The position numbers were made by a program, and so were the translations under genes. DNA of 64,000 nt from Halobacillus locisalis (GTDB lineage: Bacteria; Bacillota; Bacilli; Bacillales; Halobacillaceae): contig NZ_JACEFG010000002.1 in the NCBI RefSeq assembly GCF_013694105.1, positions 868,001 to 932,000 on the forward strand, written 5' to 3'. The notes under the pieces were generated by a model. It searched no databases and had not been told where the DNA came from. It saw only the letters and a program-made list of their open reading frames with translations. This document shows, piece by piece, positions 9,493-19,894 of the stretch; position 1 is the stretch's first letter; each line of letters begins with the position of its first letter.

Positions 9493-9676
9493 AGAAGGGC
9501 CGGGAAATCACTCGCTTGCAGTGGCCCAACAGGACGTTGGGTCGTTCGACGTTGCCACACGATGTGGCGGTTTTAGTTCGAACATCCTATTTCGCTGAGC
9601 TTCCTCAGGCTTCGCCTTGCGGGATCTCAGCGATCATGTACATCCCACAGGAGTCTCTCAATTTCCCGGCCCTTCT
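9493..9676 (-). repeat. Palindromic dispersed element, type 2, copy A (with insertion)
   Basis: The ends AGAAGGGCCGGGAAAT and ATTTCCCGGCCCTTCT are perfect complements. Read on the minus strand, the core holds CGCTGAG...AGGCGAAGCCT...CTCAGCG, as in copies C and E. This copy also carries about 60 extra bases made of small hairpins, for example CCCAAC/GTTGGG at 525-541 and GCCACA/TGTGGC at 554-568 of the 9 kb region. A spurious long reading frame crosses copies A and B. Confidence 0.85.
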
Positions 9677-9792
9677 TACTTTTAAATGTAGAAAGGAAAC
9701 ATCGGACGTGTGGGTATTTTGCCAACTAGCTCACTGTTCTATAGCTAGTGTCCTCCATTACGCTGAGGGTTCGGTTCTCTCTAATGTCGATA

Positions 9793-9919
9793 GGGGTGGT
9801 TTTGAAACAGCGAGACTCCCGCGGGAGAAGGACTCAGGCGAGACCCCACAGAGAGTGATAACGAACGAGGAGGCTTGCCGGTTCCCCCGCAGGAAAGCGA
9901 GTTGTTTCAAAACCACCCC
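9793..9919 (+). repeat. Palindromic dispersed element, type 1, copy B
   Basis: The ends GGGGTGGTTTTGAAAC and GTTTCAAAACCACCCC are perfect 16-bp complements. The core CGAGACTCCCGCGGGAGAAG, then CTCAGGCGAGACCCCACAG and GAGGAGGCTTGCCGGTTCCC, is nearly identical to copy D at 57362-57488, whose arms are different. Confidence 0.88.
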
Positions 9920-9982
9920 TCCAACTTTTTTCTGTGATGAACCCCGTATGTTTACGAATGTGAATCTTGCTCAATCCACCTA

Positions 9983-11797
<1,815 letters not shown>

Positions 11798-11810
11798 TCA
11801 ATCTCAAATG

Positions 11811-11824
11811 TGAAAGCGGTTAAA
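11811..11824. promoter_or_regulatory. cre-like site upstream of the neopullulanase gene
   Basis: TGAAAGCGGTTAAA matches the CcpA/LacI-type consensus TGWAARCGYTWNCW at most positions. It lies 95 bases before the start of the minus-strand neopullulanase gene. Confidence 0.5.
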
Positions 11825-11876
11825 ACCTTATATTAAAACATTATCCTAGCTAATAATAATTTTTAACAAATTTCAC

Positions 11877-11940
11877 GAAAACGCTTGCAAAAATATATGG
11901 TGTTTGTATAATAGGAATCAAGAGTTGTGCAATCGTTTTC
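11877..11940 (+). promoter_or_regulatory. Promoter of the maltodextrin importer with two LacI-type operators
   Basis: A sigma-A promoter TTGCAA-N16-TATAAT (11885-11890 and 11907-11912) is framed by two related operators in opposite orientation: GAAAACGCTTGCA at 11877-11889, covering the -35 box, and TGCAATCGTTTTC at 11928-11940, just past the expected start of transcription. Their centres are 51 bp apart, about five helical turns, which would suit looping by a LacI-family regulator. Confidence 0.75.
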
Positions 11941-11999
11941 ACTAACTTTTGCAAAAATCACGTCACAACGTGATCTACTATTCTAAGGGGGAAAATTTC

Positions 12000-13292
12000 A
12001 TGAAGAAATGGTTAAGCGCGTTACTTATTGCTTTTCTCGCTGTAGGTTTACTTGCTGCTTGTGCACCAGAGCGTGACGAAGAAGCAGATGCAGGAGGCTC
12101 TGATGGAGAAACTTCTGAAGACTCAGAAGGCACATCTGAAAAACCTGAGAAACTAGTTGTTTGGGAAGATAAAGATAAAGGGATCGCACTAGAACCTGCG
12201 ATTGCTAGTTTCGAAGAAGAACATGGTATTGAAGTTGAATTCAAAGAACTCGATATGGCAACGAAAATGGGTGAGCAACTTCGTCTAGATGGTCCAGCTG
12301 GTACTGGCCCGGACGTATTGACACTACCACATGACCAAATCGGTCAAATGGCAATCGAAGGATTGATTGCACCGTTACAAGTTGATAGTTCCGTAACAGA
12401 TATTTACACAGAATCTGCTATTCAAGCACAAACATATGATGGAGAGCTTTATGGCCTTCCGAAAGCAACAGAAACACCAGTATTCATCTACAACAAAGAA
12501 CACATGCAAGAAGTACCGGAAAACTTTGAAGATCTTTATGAGTTCTCCCAAGACTTCGGTGGAGAAGAAGAGTATGGTTTCCTAGCACTTTGGGACAACT
12601 TCTACTTCGGTAACGCCATCATGGCTGGTTACGGTGGATATGTCTTCGACCGTGCGGATGGAACGTTGAACCCACAAGATCTTGGTGTGAACAACGAAGG
12701 TGCTGTTGAAGGTGCACAGTACATTCAGAAATGGTATGACAACGTATTCCCTGCAGGTATCGTAGGGGAAAGTGGTGGATCTGCGAAAGATGGTCTTTTC
12801 CAAGATGGTAATGTCGCTTCTCAAATGGACGGCCCATGGGCATTCCAAGCATTGAACGAAGCTGGAATCGATTATGGTGCTGCACCACTACCGAAGCTTC
12901 CGAATGGTGAATATCCTGAAACATTCATCGGAGTGAAAGGTTGGCACGTATCTGCTCAATCTGAGAACCAAGAATGGGCGACGAAGCTAGTAGAACACAT
13001 TGCGAATGAAGAAAATGGTAAGATCCGTTTTGAAGAAACAAATGAGATTCCACCAATCAAGTCTCTGATTGAAGATCCAATTATTGCGGACAACGAAAAT
13101 GCAAGTGCAGTAGCTATCCAGTCTCAGCGTGGTACGCCAATGCCGAACATTCCTGAAATGGGAGAAGTTTGGGAGCCAATGGCACAAGCCTTGCAAGTTA
13201 TCGCAACAGGTAAGAACGATCCACAATCTGCTTTAGATGAAGCACAAGACACGATTAAAACAAACATTGAATTGAACCACTCTGGTAACTAA
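12000..13292 (+). CDS. mdxE: Maltodextrin ABC transporter, substrate-binding lipoprotein
   Basis: This 430-residue protein has lipobox LLAAC, an acidic Ser/Glu linker and a family 1 solute-binding fold: KLVVWEDKDKG, GTGPDVLTLPHDQIGQMA, YGLPKATETPVFIYNKE and VASQMDGPWAFQAL. It resembles Bacillus MdxE/MalE and would bind maltodextrins at the outer face of the membrane for the two permeases that follow. The ATG at 12000 is preferred over an in-frame ATG 51 bases upstream, because AAGGGGG is correctly spaced and the signal peptide begins here. A strong hairpin after the stop probably keeps expression of this protein above the permeases. No ATPase gene is nearby, so a shared MsmX-type ATPase is likely. 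Confidence 0.92.
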   Translation: MKKWLSALLIAFLAVGLLAACAPERDEEADAGGSDGETSEDSEGTSEKPEKLVVWEDKDKGIALEPAIASFEEEHGIEVEFKELDMATKMGEQLRLDGPAGTGPDVLTLPHDQIGQMAIEGLIAPLQVDSSVTDIYTESAIQAQTYDGELYGLPKATETPVFIYNKEHMQEVPENFEDLYEFSQDFGGEEEYGFLALWDNFYFGNAIMAGYGGYVFDRADGTLNPQDLGVNNEGAVEGAQYIQKWYDNVFPAGIVGESGGSAKDGLFQDGNVASQMDGPWAFQALNEAGIDYGAAPLPKLPNGEYPETFIGVKGWHVSAQSENQEWATKLVEHIANEENGKIRFEETNEIPPIKSLIEDPIIADNENASAVAIQSQRGTPMPNIPEMGEVWEPMAQALQVIATGKNDPQSALDEAQDTIKTNIELNHSGN

Positions 13293-13300
13293 TTAGGCGG

Positions 13301-13337
13301 AGCAGTACCCGGCTTACCGGGTACTGCTTCACTTTTT
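13301..13337 (+). terminator. Intra-operon hairpin between mdxE and mdxF
   Basis: AGCAGTACCCGG and CCGGGTACTGCT form a perfect 12-bp stem with a four-base loop, followed by TCACTTTTT. It should act as an attenuator or stabilise the 3' end of the mdxE message. Confidence 0.82.
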
Positions 13338-13384
13338 AACCGATATAGAGAAGACGTTCAAGGGAAAGAGAAAGGAGAATGAAC

Positions 13385-14674
13385 ATGGGGGATCAGGAAA
13401 AAAACTATTCAACGAATCATCGGAAAACCGCTCTTGCCTTATCTATCATTCCTGGACTCGGGCAGTTCTATAACAAGCAGTGGATCAAAGGGATCGTCTT
13501 TCTCATTTTGACAGCATCTTTTTTCATTGCTTTCACAGATTTGATTCAGTACGGATTTTGGGGACTATTCACTCTTGGAATCGATCCCACGTATGACCAT
13601 TCCATCACTCTTTTAGTAGAAGGAATACTCGCGGTCATTGTCACGTTACTCGGATTATCAATCTATGCGTTAAATTTAAGAGATGCTTTCAAAGTGGGAA
13701 AGCAAAGGGATCAGAATCAAGAGCCTAACTCTGTACGCCAGCAGTATCAGAACTTGATTGGCGGCGGGTTCCCTTACTTAATGATGACACCAGGATTCAT
13801 GCTACTCATCTTTGTTGTCATTTTCCCGATTCTATTCGTTGTGTTACTCTCGTTCACAAACTATGATTTGTATCATTCTCCACCAGCGAACCTAGTGGAT
13901 TGGATCGGATTCCAGAACTTCATCGATATCTTCCGTATTAAGATTTGGCGTGAAACGTTCTTCAGCGTTCTCGCTTGGACCGTTATTTGGACGTTCGGAG
14001 CTACAACACTGCAAATTGCTTTGGGTATCTTTCTTGCGGTCATGATGAACCAGAAAGGAATCAAGTTCCAGAAAGTGATTCGTACGGTCTTCATCTTGCC
14101 TTGGGCGGTACCAGCTTTCGTATCGATCCTTGTTTTCGCGGGGATGTTCAACGAAACATTCGGTACGATCAACAACGATATCCTGGCTCTCTTTGGACTG
14201 GGAGATATCCCATGGTTGACGAACCCGACTTATACGAAAATCGCTTTGATCATGATCCAAACATGGCTCGGATTCCCGTTCATCTTTGCAATGGTTACAG
14301 GTGTCCTGCAGTCGATTCCTAGTGAATTGTATGAAGCAGCCGACGTAGATGGGGCGACGATTATGCAGAAGTTCCGTCAGATTACGCTGCCACTGGTCCT
14401 GTATGCGATCGCACCGATCTTGATCACGCAATATACATTTAACTTCAACAACTTTAACGTGATCTTCCTGTTCAATGGAGGAGGTCCAGCCGTCCCTGGT
14501 CAAAACGCAGGCGGCACAGATATTCTGATCTCCTGGATTTATTCCTTGACGGTAAGCTCGGCACAGTACGGGAAAGCAGCAGCCATCACTATGATTCTAT
14601 CGTTGATCGTTATTGCAGTCGCACTGTGGCAATTCAGAAGAACGAAATCATTCCAAGAAGAGGATATGATGTAA
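13385..14674 (+). CDS. mdxF: Maltodextrin ABC transporter permease (MalF type)
   Basis: The protein has 429 residues. An N-terminal extension with two or three membrane segments (ALSIIPGLGQFYNKQWIKGI) precedes the MalF core of six segments. The EAA loop is YEAADVDGATIMQKFRQITLP, which docks on the ATPase. The extension is usual for Firmicute MdxF. An ATG six bases earlier lies too close to AAAGGAG, so the start at 13385 is preferred. The gene sits one base before mdxG, and the pair forms the membrane channel for maltodextrins. Confidence 0.93.
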   Translation: MGDQEKNYSTNHRKTALALSIIPGLGQFYNKQWIKGIVFLILTASFFIAFTDLIQYGFWGLFTLGIDPTYDHSITLLVEGILAVIVTLLGLSIYALNLRDAFKVGKQRDQNQEPNSVRQQYQNLIGGGFPYLMMTPGFMLLIFVVIFPILFVVLLSFTNYDLYHSPPANLVDWIGFQNFIDIFRIKIWRETFFSVLAWTVIWTFGATTLQIALGIFLAVMMNQKGIKFQKVIRTVFILPWAVPAFVSILVFAGMFNETFGTINNDILALFGLGDIPWLTNPTYTKIALIMIQTWLGFPFIFAMVTGVLQSIPSELYEAADVDGATIMQKFRQITLPLVLYAIAPILITQYTFNFNNFNVIFLFNGGGPAVPGQNAGGTDILISWIYSLTVSSAQYGKAAAITMILSLIVIAVALWQFRRTKSFQEEDMM

Positions 14675-14675
14675 T

Positions 14676-15518
14676 ATGAAAAATAGTAGAGCTAAAACGA
14701 TACAACTGACACTCTCGTATCTTGTGATTTTGTTTATGTTTGCGATTATTTTGTACCCGATTCTTTGGATCGTCGGTGCATCGTTCAACCCAGGAAACAG
14801 TTTATCTGGTTCCTCTATCATTCCATCGGATGCCACTCTGAGTCATTATAAGGAATTGTTTGATTTAGAGAAGAGTGATTATTTGCTTTGGTATTGGAAT
14901 ACACTGAAAATCTGTTTCATCACGATGGTTCTATCCGTGATTTTGGTTAGTTTAACGGCTTATTCATTCTCAAGATTCCGTTTCGTCGGTCGTAAAAATG
15001 GTCTGATGACCTTCTTGATCTTGCAAATGATTCCGAACTTTGCTGCGCTGATCGCGATTTATGCGCTAGCCAATCTAACCGGATTATTGGATACGCATTT
15101 GGCGCTCATCCTTGTGTACACAGGTGGAGCGATTCCGATGAACACGTACTTGATGAAAGGGTACTTGGATACCATTCCAAAAGAATTAGATGAATCAGCC
15201 CGTATGGATGGGGCGGGGAACTTCCGTATCTTCTGGCAGATTGTTATGCCACTTGCGAAGCCGATCATTGCGGTTGTCTCCCTCTTCACTTTCATTACAC
15301 CATTCACGGACTTCATCTTAGCTCGAATTCTACTTCGTACAGAAGAGAAGTTTACGCTTGCTGTCGGTTTGTTCGAATTGATTTCCGGTCAGTTCGGTAA
15401 TGAATTTACAAAGTTCGCAGCAGGAGCGGTTTTGATTGCGATTCCGATCGCTATCATGTTCCTTTCCTTACAGAAATATTTCGTTTCAGGCCTGACTGCA
15501 GGTGGAACGAAAGGATAA
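14676..15518 (+). CDS. mdxG: Maltodextrin ABC transporter permease (MalG type)
   Basis: This 280-residue protein has six membrane segments and the EAA-type loop LDESARMDGAGNFRIFWQIVMP. It pairs with the MalF-type subunit encoded one base upstream. The end, KYFVSGLTAGGTKG, is the characteristic MalG C-terminus. A terminator follows, so the importer operon is mdxE-mdxF-mdxG without an ATPase. Confidence 0.94.
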   Translation: MKNSRAKTIQLTLSYLVILFMFAIILYPILWIVGASFNPGNSLSGSSIIPSDATLSHYKELFDLEKSDYLLWYWNTLKICFITMVLSVILVSLTAYSFSRFRFVGRKNGLMTFLILQMIPNFAALIAIYALANLTGLLDTHLALILVYTGGAIPMNTYLMKGYLDTIPKELDESARMDGAGNFRIFWQIVMPLAKPIIAVVSLFTFITPFTDFILARILLRTEEKFTLAVGLFELISGQFGNEFTKFAAGAVLIAIPIAIMFLSLQKYFVSGLTAGGTKG

Positions 15519-15532
15519 CGTTTGAAGAAGAG

Positions 15533-15574
15533 AAGAGGTCAGGTGGAGCGTATTGCTTTTCCTGACCTCTTTCA
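15533..15574 (+). terminator. Terminator of the importer operon
   Basis: AAGAGGTCAGG and CCTGACCTCTT pair in an 11-bp stem before TTTC. Confidence 0.82.
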
Positions 15575-15676
15575 ATCAAAAGAAGAGCTGCTCACGTTCC
15601 TTATGGTATGAAGTGATCAGAATGTTTCGTATGAGGTAGGAATACCGGCCCGTCTGCATAGGACGACAGAATCAGG

Positions 15677-15698
15677 TACAATAGAGATAACGCTTACA
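15677..15698 (+). promoter_or_regulatory. -10 box and perfect cre/LacI-type operator before the regulator gene
   Basis: TACAAT at 15677-15682 is followed by AGATAACGCTTACA at 15685-15698. Its reverse complement, TGTAAGCGTTATCT, fits TGWAARCGYTWNCW at every position. An operator at the start of transcription suggests autoregulation or CcpA control. Confidence 0.75.
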
Positions 15699-15716
15699 AA
15701 CATAGAAGGTGATATT

Positions 15717-16754
15717 ATGGGAGTGACAATTAAAGATGTAGCCAAAGCGGCCGGCGTAGCTCCGTCCACCGTGTCCCGTGTGATCGCTGACCATCCGCGT
15801 ATCAGTTTAGCGACGAAAAAGCGGGTCAAGAAAGCGATGAAGGAAATGGGTTACCATCCCAATGCCAATGCGCGTAGCTTGGCGAATAAGTCGAGCCAAT
15901 CAATTGGTGTTGTGATGCCGGCAGGAGCAGATAATGCCTTGCAAAATCCTTTCTTCCCTGAGGTATTACGAGGAATCAGTAATATCGCACACAGTATGGA
16001 TTACTCCTTATTGCTGAATACGGGGCAAACGGATGAGGAAATACTAGAAGGTGTAAAACGGATGGTTCACAGCAATCGTACAGATGGAATTATTTTACTA
16101 TATTCACAACTTAACGACCCTGTCGTCAATTTCCTGTTGGAACACAACTTTCCTTTCGTCATTGTCGGGAAACCGTCGGAACGAATCGATGAAATCACAC
16201 ACGTAGACAATGACAATGTGCGAGGCGGTAAAGAGATTACGGAGCATTTAATCCAGCAAGGTCATGAGCGGATTGCTTTTATAGGAGGGTCTACGGACTT
16301 AGTTGTAACGGTCGACCGTATGAAGGGCTATCAGCTGGCGTTAGAAGAAGCGGGACTGCCATTCTTAGAGGAGTATCGCATTCATACCGAATTTCTCGAA
16401 TCAGGTGGACAACAGGCTGTCAACGAGTTGTTTGCTTTAGAGAATCCTCCGACGGGACTCGTCGTAACCGATGATTTGATGAGCATTGGTGTAGTCAGCA
16501 TGCTCGAGAAATGCGGGAAGTATGTTCCGGAAGACATTTCACTCGTAAGCTTCAATAATGTCTACTTATCCGAGATTACACGTCCACCGCTGACGACAGT
16601 GGATATTCATATTTACGAGCTTGGTCAGCAGGCAGCGAAATGTCTAATTGAAAAAGTGAAAGACAAATCGGAGCCGGCGAAACGGGTTATTGTTCCTTAT
16701 ACGATTCAATATCGTTCGTCGACGATCGAAAGAGACATGCCATATATTAAGTAA
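15717..16754 (+). CDS. malR: LacI-family regulator, probable maltodextrin repressor
   Basis: The 345-residue protein begins with a LacI helix-turn-helix, VTIKDVAKAAGVAPSTVSRVI, and a hinge helix at NANARSLANKSS. A periplasmic-binding-like effector domain follows (IGVVMPAGADN, RTDGIILLYS, HERIAFIGGS, YVPEDISLVSFNN). The closest type is Bacillus MalR. It lies directly behind the importer operon and ahead of the secreted amylase, and LacI-type operators occur at the promoters of all four units, so control of this regulon is the natural inference. The symbol rests on context as well as family. Confidence 0.86.
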   Translation: MGVTIKDVAKAAGVAPSTVSRVIADHPRISLATKKRVKKAMKEMGYHPNANARSLANKSSQSIGVVMPAGADNALQNPFFPEVLRGISNIAHSMDYSLLLNTGQTDEEILEGVKRMVHSNRTDGIILLYSQLNDPVVNFLLEHNFPFVIVGKPSERIDEITHVDNDNVRGGKEITEHLIQQGHERIAFIGGSTDLVVTVDRMKGYQLALEEAGLPFLEEYRIHTEFLESGGQQAVNELFALENPPTGLVVTDDLMSIGVVSMLEKCGKYVPEDISLVSFNNVYLSEITRPPLTTVDIHIYELGQQAAKCLIEKVKDKSEPAKRVIVPYTIQYRSSTIERDMPYIK

Positions 16755-16763
16755 GAATGTGAG

Positions 16764-16791
16764 GGAACCCGCTGTAAGGTGGGTTCTTTTT
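16764..16791 (+). terminator. Terminator of the LacI regulator gene
   Basis: GGAACCC and GTGGGTTC pair around GCTGTAAG, followed by TTTTTG. Confidence 0.75.
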
Positions 16792-16832
16792 GTGGTATAA
16801 GACATCTATTTTTTATGAAATTGGGCAAAAGC

Positions 16833-16867
16833 AAACCCCGGTCAAAGTGGAGATCTGACCGGGGTTT
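16833..16867 (-). terminator. Terminator of the secreted amylase gene
   Basis: AAACCCCGGTC and GACCGGGGTTT form a perfect 11-bp stem; read on the minus strand it is followed by a GCTTTTGC stretch. Confidence 0.82.
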
Positions 16868-16877
16868 CTCATTATGC

Positions 16878-19622
16878 TTATGCTGCTTCTTCTTTCGTTT
16901 GTTTCTGTACATCTACATTACGCTCGTTGGTTGGATCAAAGTAGAGGATGTAGCTGCCATCTGTTTCAGGGGTGAACGTCAAATTATCACCTTCCAGCCA
17001 TTCTCCGTCACGAACGAATTTATATTCGAGTGTTTCACCTGCTGTAAGTTCAATCGGAGCACTCTTCCAAAGGCTCTCCTGATCATCAAACGTCAGCAAG
17101 TGATGGTCCGTTTCCCAATCGAGGGGAGCAGATCCTCGCACGACCACTTTAGAATACTTTTGGTCTTCGCTCGGCTCTTGTTCTTGTAAGTTCCCTTTCA
17201 CTTTATACATGGACACAGATGCGCCGTCCACTGTTACAGGTAAGGTACGTTTGTTGCTCTTGAACGTTTCATCTCCGAGTAAAGATTGAAGTTGAACGCG
17301 GTTCGGTGTGTCATGGTGATAGAGTTTTTTCAAATCCAGTTGACGTTCGCTACCGTCTCGGTTCACAACGATAACGATTTTTTCTTGGTTTACAGAACGC
17401 TCAAAGATCATAAGGTCGTCCTCTGAATAAATCGTATTGAAGTCTCCGTTTGTAAGTGCAGGATGGTCGTTTCTCAATTGGATTAACTGTTGATAATGAG
17501 CTTTGACATCTAAGTTCTGTTCTTCTTTGTCCCACTTCATCATTTCGCGGTAATAGCGATCTTTCCATTCGCTCACTTCATTATGGTCACCGCTTTGAGA
17601 AAGACCGATTTCGTCTCCGTAATAAATAATCGGCGCACCAGGTAGAGCGAATTGAAGGGAAGCCGCTTGCTTTAATGTCTCGGTATTACCGTCTGCTTCA
17701 AATAGGAAGCGAGGCATGTCATGACTGTCTAGGAAGGTCGTACCGATAAATTCTTTACCATATTCATTGTTGATGGTTTCTAAATGATCCGTTACTTCAT
17801 TAAGGCTCGTTTGATTAAGAAACGTATTGGCAATCGCCCCTTGTGTCTCAAAATCGATTGCGCCATCTAATTTACCTTTATAAGAAGTAATGGTATCAAG
17901 GTTGTCCCAAACCTCTCCGAAAATGAAAGCATCAGAATCCAGTTCTTTCACTTTATCTCTGAAATCAACCCAAAAGCTCTGACTAGGTCCCTTGGCGTAA
18001 TCTAAACGGAAGCCGTCCACGCCGATTTCTTCCATCCAGAATGGCACCACTTCATTCAGCATGTAGTCTCTCGTTTCAGGATGGTCATTATTGAGTTCTG
18101 GGAGTTCGTTGATGCCATAGAACGTCTCGTATTCTTCTGGCCAATTTAAGAAGGTGTACCAGTCAAAATAGGGACTTTCCGTTCCATTTTCCACAGCATC
18201 TTGGAAAAATTCATGCTGGTCTGATGTGTGGTTCGGAACAAGGTCATATACAATCCTAATATCCTTATTATGAGCTTCTTCTACTAGTTGTTTCATCAAT
18301 TGGTTGCTGCCAAAACGAGGGTCGATATTCATGAAGTCGGTCGGGTGATACCCATGGGAATACGGCCCTTCATATATCGGCGACACCCAAATCGTGTTCA
18401 CACCCAGGTCATCAATGTAGTCGAGCTTCTCGATGACTCCTTGAAGATCTCCACCCATCCATCCCTTCAACTGCTCGTCGTAAGGAACCTCTTCATTTAC
18501 CGATGTATTGTTTTCTATATTTCCATCACGGAAACGGTCTACAAATACTTGATAGATCACCGCTTCTTTAGCCCAGGCTGGTGATGTGTGATCCTCTACG
18601 TAGTATGCGAATTCTGTTGCGTAATCTGATGTTAATGCACCATTATCTGCATACTGTGACCCTTGGTTATACCGATTCCACACATCGATTTTGTATTTGA
18701 CGCGTGTATCATTTTTTTGTTTCGGTATGGTTGCGGTAAAGACAGACGTCTTTAATTCATTTGATTCAATCTTGAGGCTTTCTCTTTGTAACTCGATGGT
18801 TTCTCCCGTTACCACTTCGCCTCTATTTCCTTCTGGGGAGGAGCCGTCCGTTGTGTAGTAAACGGCACCATTGTCGACAGGACCAAAGTGTTTTACGGTT
18901 ACAGTAAGCGTTACTTCGTCTTTTTTAGTAGGAGTATAAGGAGTGTGGTTGAAGTCATGCGTCACGCTCTCTGCTACAGGAATCGCTTCCCAGGTGTTCA
19001 CGGTATCTTCGAACATCTCAGGTTCCAATGAAAACGTAGCCGAGCGAGGGTTTTCGCGTTTTTCTTTATAGGCTTCTCCACCTAAACTGTATAAGTATGA
19101 AAGTTCTTCCCCAGGCTCACCACCAACAGTCAGTTGGAAGCTGTTTTCTCCCGTCTGTTTCATCGGACTGATCGAGTAATTGAACCCATTTTTACTATGT
19201 GCGACGGTCGGTGTCAGCCAGTCAGGGGTGCTTGCAGGAACTTGTAACGAAAGAATCAAGCTGCCTGATGCTTGGTTTGCGAGTACAACATCCACTGTGC
19301 GTTCATTATCTGGGTGAAAAATAAACTGATACTCCCCATCTTGTGAAGGTGTGAAAACAAGGTTTTCTCCTGGCATCCAGTTGCTGTCATAAACGAATTT
19401 ATACTCGACATCTTCGCCGCCCGTCAATTCGATCGGTTCACTGACCCAAACGTTTTCTTCCTCATCGTAGGTAAGAGGATGATCATTCGAGCTCCAGTCT
19501 AACGCCTCGGCGCTGCCACGTAGGACAACCGAATCAAATGTTTGTTCTGCGTTCAATGCAATCGGTTGCACAAAAGGCAAAAATAAAACGACCATTACTA
19601 TTGCTAGAAACCATTTCTTCAA
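16878..19622 (-). CDS. Secreted GH13 alpha-amylase with terminal X25-like modules
   Basis: The protein is 914 residues. A signal peptide ends near ALNA. The first module (VVLRGSAEALDWSSN to RTVDVV) recurs at the C-terminus (VVVRGSAPLDWETD to RNVDVQ); both resemble the X25 module of pullulanases. Between them are a further X25/CBM-like region, an N-domain and the GH13 barrel with nucleophile Asp in GVDGFRLDYAK, acid Glu in FGEVW and Asp in TFLDSHDMPR. It probably cuts starch or related glucans outside the cell. A TTG start at 19622 (MKKWFLAI) is preferred because AAAGAGGG lies six bases before it; the ATG at 19628 abuts that site. It has no wall anchor. Confidence 0.9.
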   Translation of the reverse strand: MKKWFLAIVMVVLFLPFVQPIALNAEQTFDSVVLRGSAEALDWSSNDHPLTYDEEENVWVSEPIELTGGEDVEYKFVYDSNWMPGENLVFTPSQDGEYQFIFHPDNERTVDVVLANQASGSLILSLQVPASTPDWLTPTVAHSKNGFNYSISPMKQTGENSFQLTVGGEPGEELSYLYSLGGEAYKEKRENPRSATFSLEPEMFEDTVNTWEAIPVAESVTHDFNHTPYTPTKKDEVTLTVTVKHFGPVDNGAVYYTTDGSSPEGNRGEVVTGETIELQRESLKIESNELKTSVFTATIPKQKNDTRVKYKIDVWNRYNQGSQYADNGALTSDYATEFAYYVEDHTSPAWAKEAVIYQVFVDRFRDGNIENNTSVNEEVPYDEQLKGWMGGDLQGVIEKLDYIDDLGVNTIWVSPIYEGPYSHGYHPTDFMNIDPRFGSNQLMKQLVEEAHNKDIRIVYDLVPNHTSDQHEFFQDAVENGTESPYFDWYTFLNWPEEYETFYGINELPELNNDHPETRDYMLNEVVPFWMEEIGVDGFRLDYAKGPSQSFWVDFRDKVKELDSDAFIFGEVWDNLDTITSYKGKLDGAIDFETQGAIANTFLNQTSLNEVTDHLETINNEYGKEFIGTTFLDSHDMPRFLFEADGNTETLKQAASLQFALPGAPIIYYGDEIGLSQSGDHNEVSEWKDRYYREMMKWDKEEQNLDVKAHYQQLIQLRNDHPALTNGDFNTIYSEDDLMIFERSVNQEKIVIVVNRDGSERQLDLKKLYHHDTPNRVQLQSLLGDETFKSNKRTLPVTVDGASVSMYKVKGNLQEQEPSEDQKYSKVVVRGSAPLDWETDHHLLTFDDQESLWKSAPIELTAGETLEYKFVRDGEWLEGDNLTFTPETDGSYILYFDPTNERNVDVQKQTKEEAA

Positions 19623-19646
19623 GGACATCCCTCTTTCAATTGTATT

Positions 19647-19660
19647 TGGAATCGCTTTCA
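19647..19660. promoter_or_regulatory. cre-like site in the amylase leader
   Basis: On the minus strand TGAAAGCGATTCCA differs from the cre consensus TGWAANCGNTNWCA at one position. It lies 25 bases upstream of the TTG start of the amylase. Confidence 0.65.
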
Positions 19661-19803
19661 TAATAATATAAAAATTCAGGCTTGTCCACCTAATATATGG
19701 GGTATAAGTAATCATCCCACAAAACCAGTTCGTGAGAATCAAAACTTTAGTAGGGGAATATAGAATATACTTGTAATTTTATGTCGGATGCAGTAACATA
19801 ATC

Positions 19804-19817
19804 TGTAAACGGTTTTA
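19804..19817. promoter_or_regulatory. Second cre-like site upstream of the amylase
   Basis: TGTAAACGGTTTTA matches the cre core TGWAANCGNT. It lies between the divergent amylase and YkvS-like genes. Confidence 0.5.
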
Positions 19818-19894
19818 TTTGAATTGTCAGTTAATTTTTTGTAAAAACATTGAATATTCGTTTACAATACTTGATAGGGAAAGGGTAGGAAGTT

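Noticed and set aside
9493-9919. Insertion sequence or transposon remnant with coding capacity
   Set aside because: No transposase-like residues appear in any frame and no target duplications were seen; a non-autonomous structured repeat is a better description.
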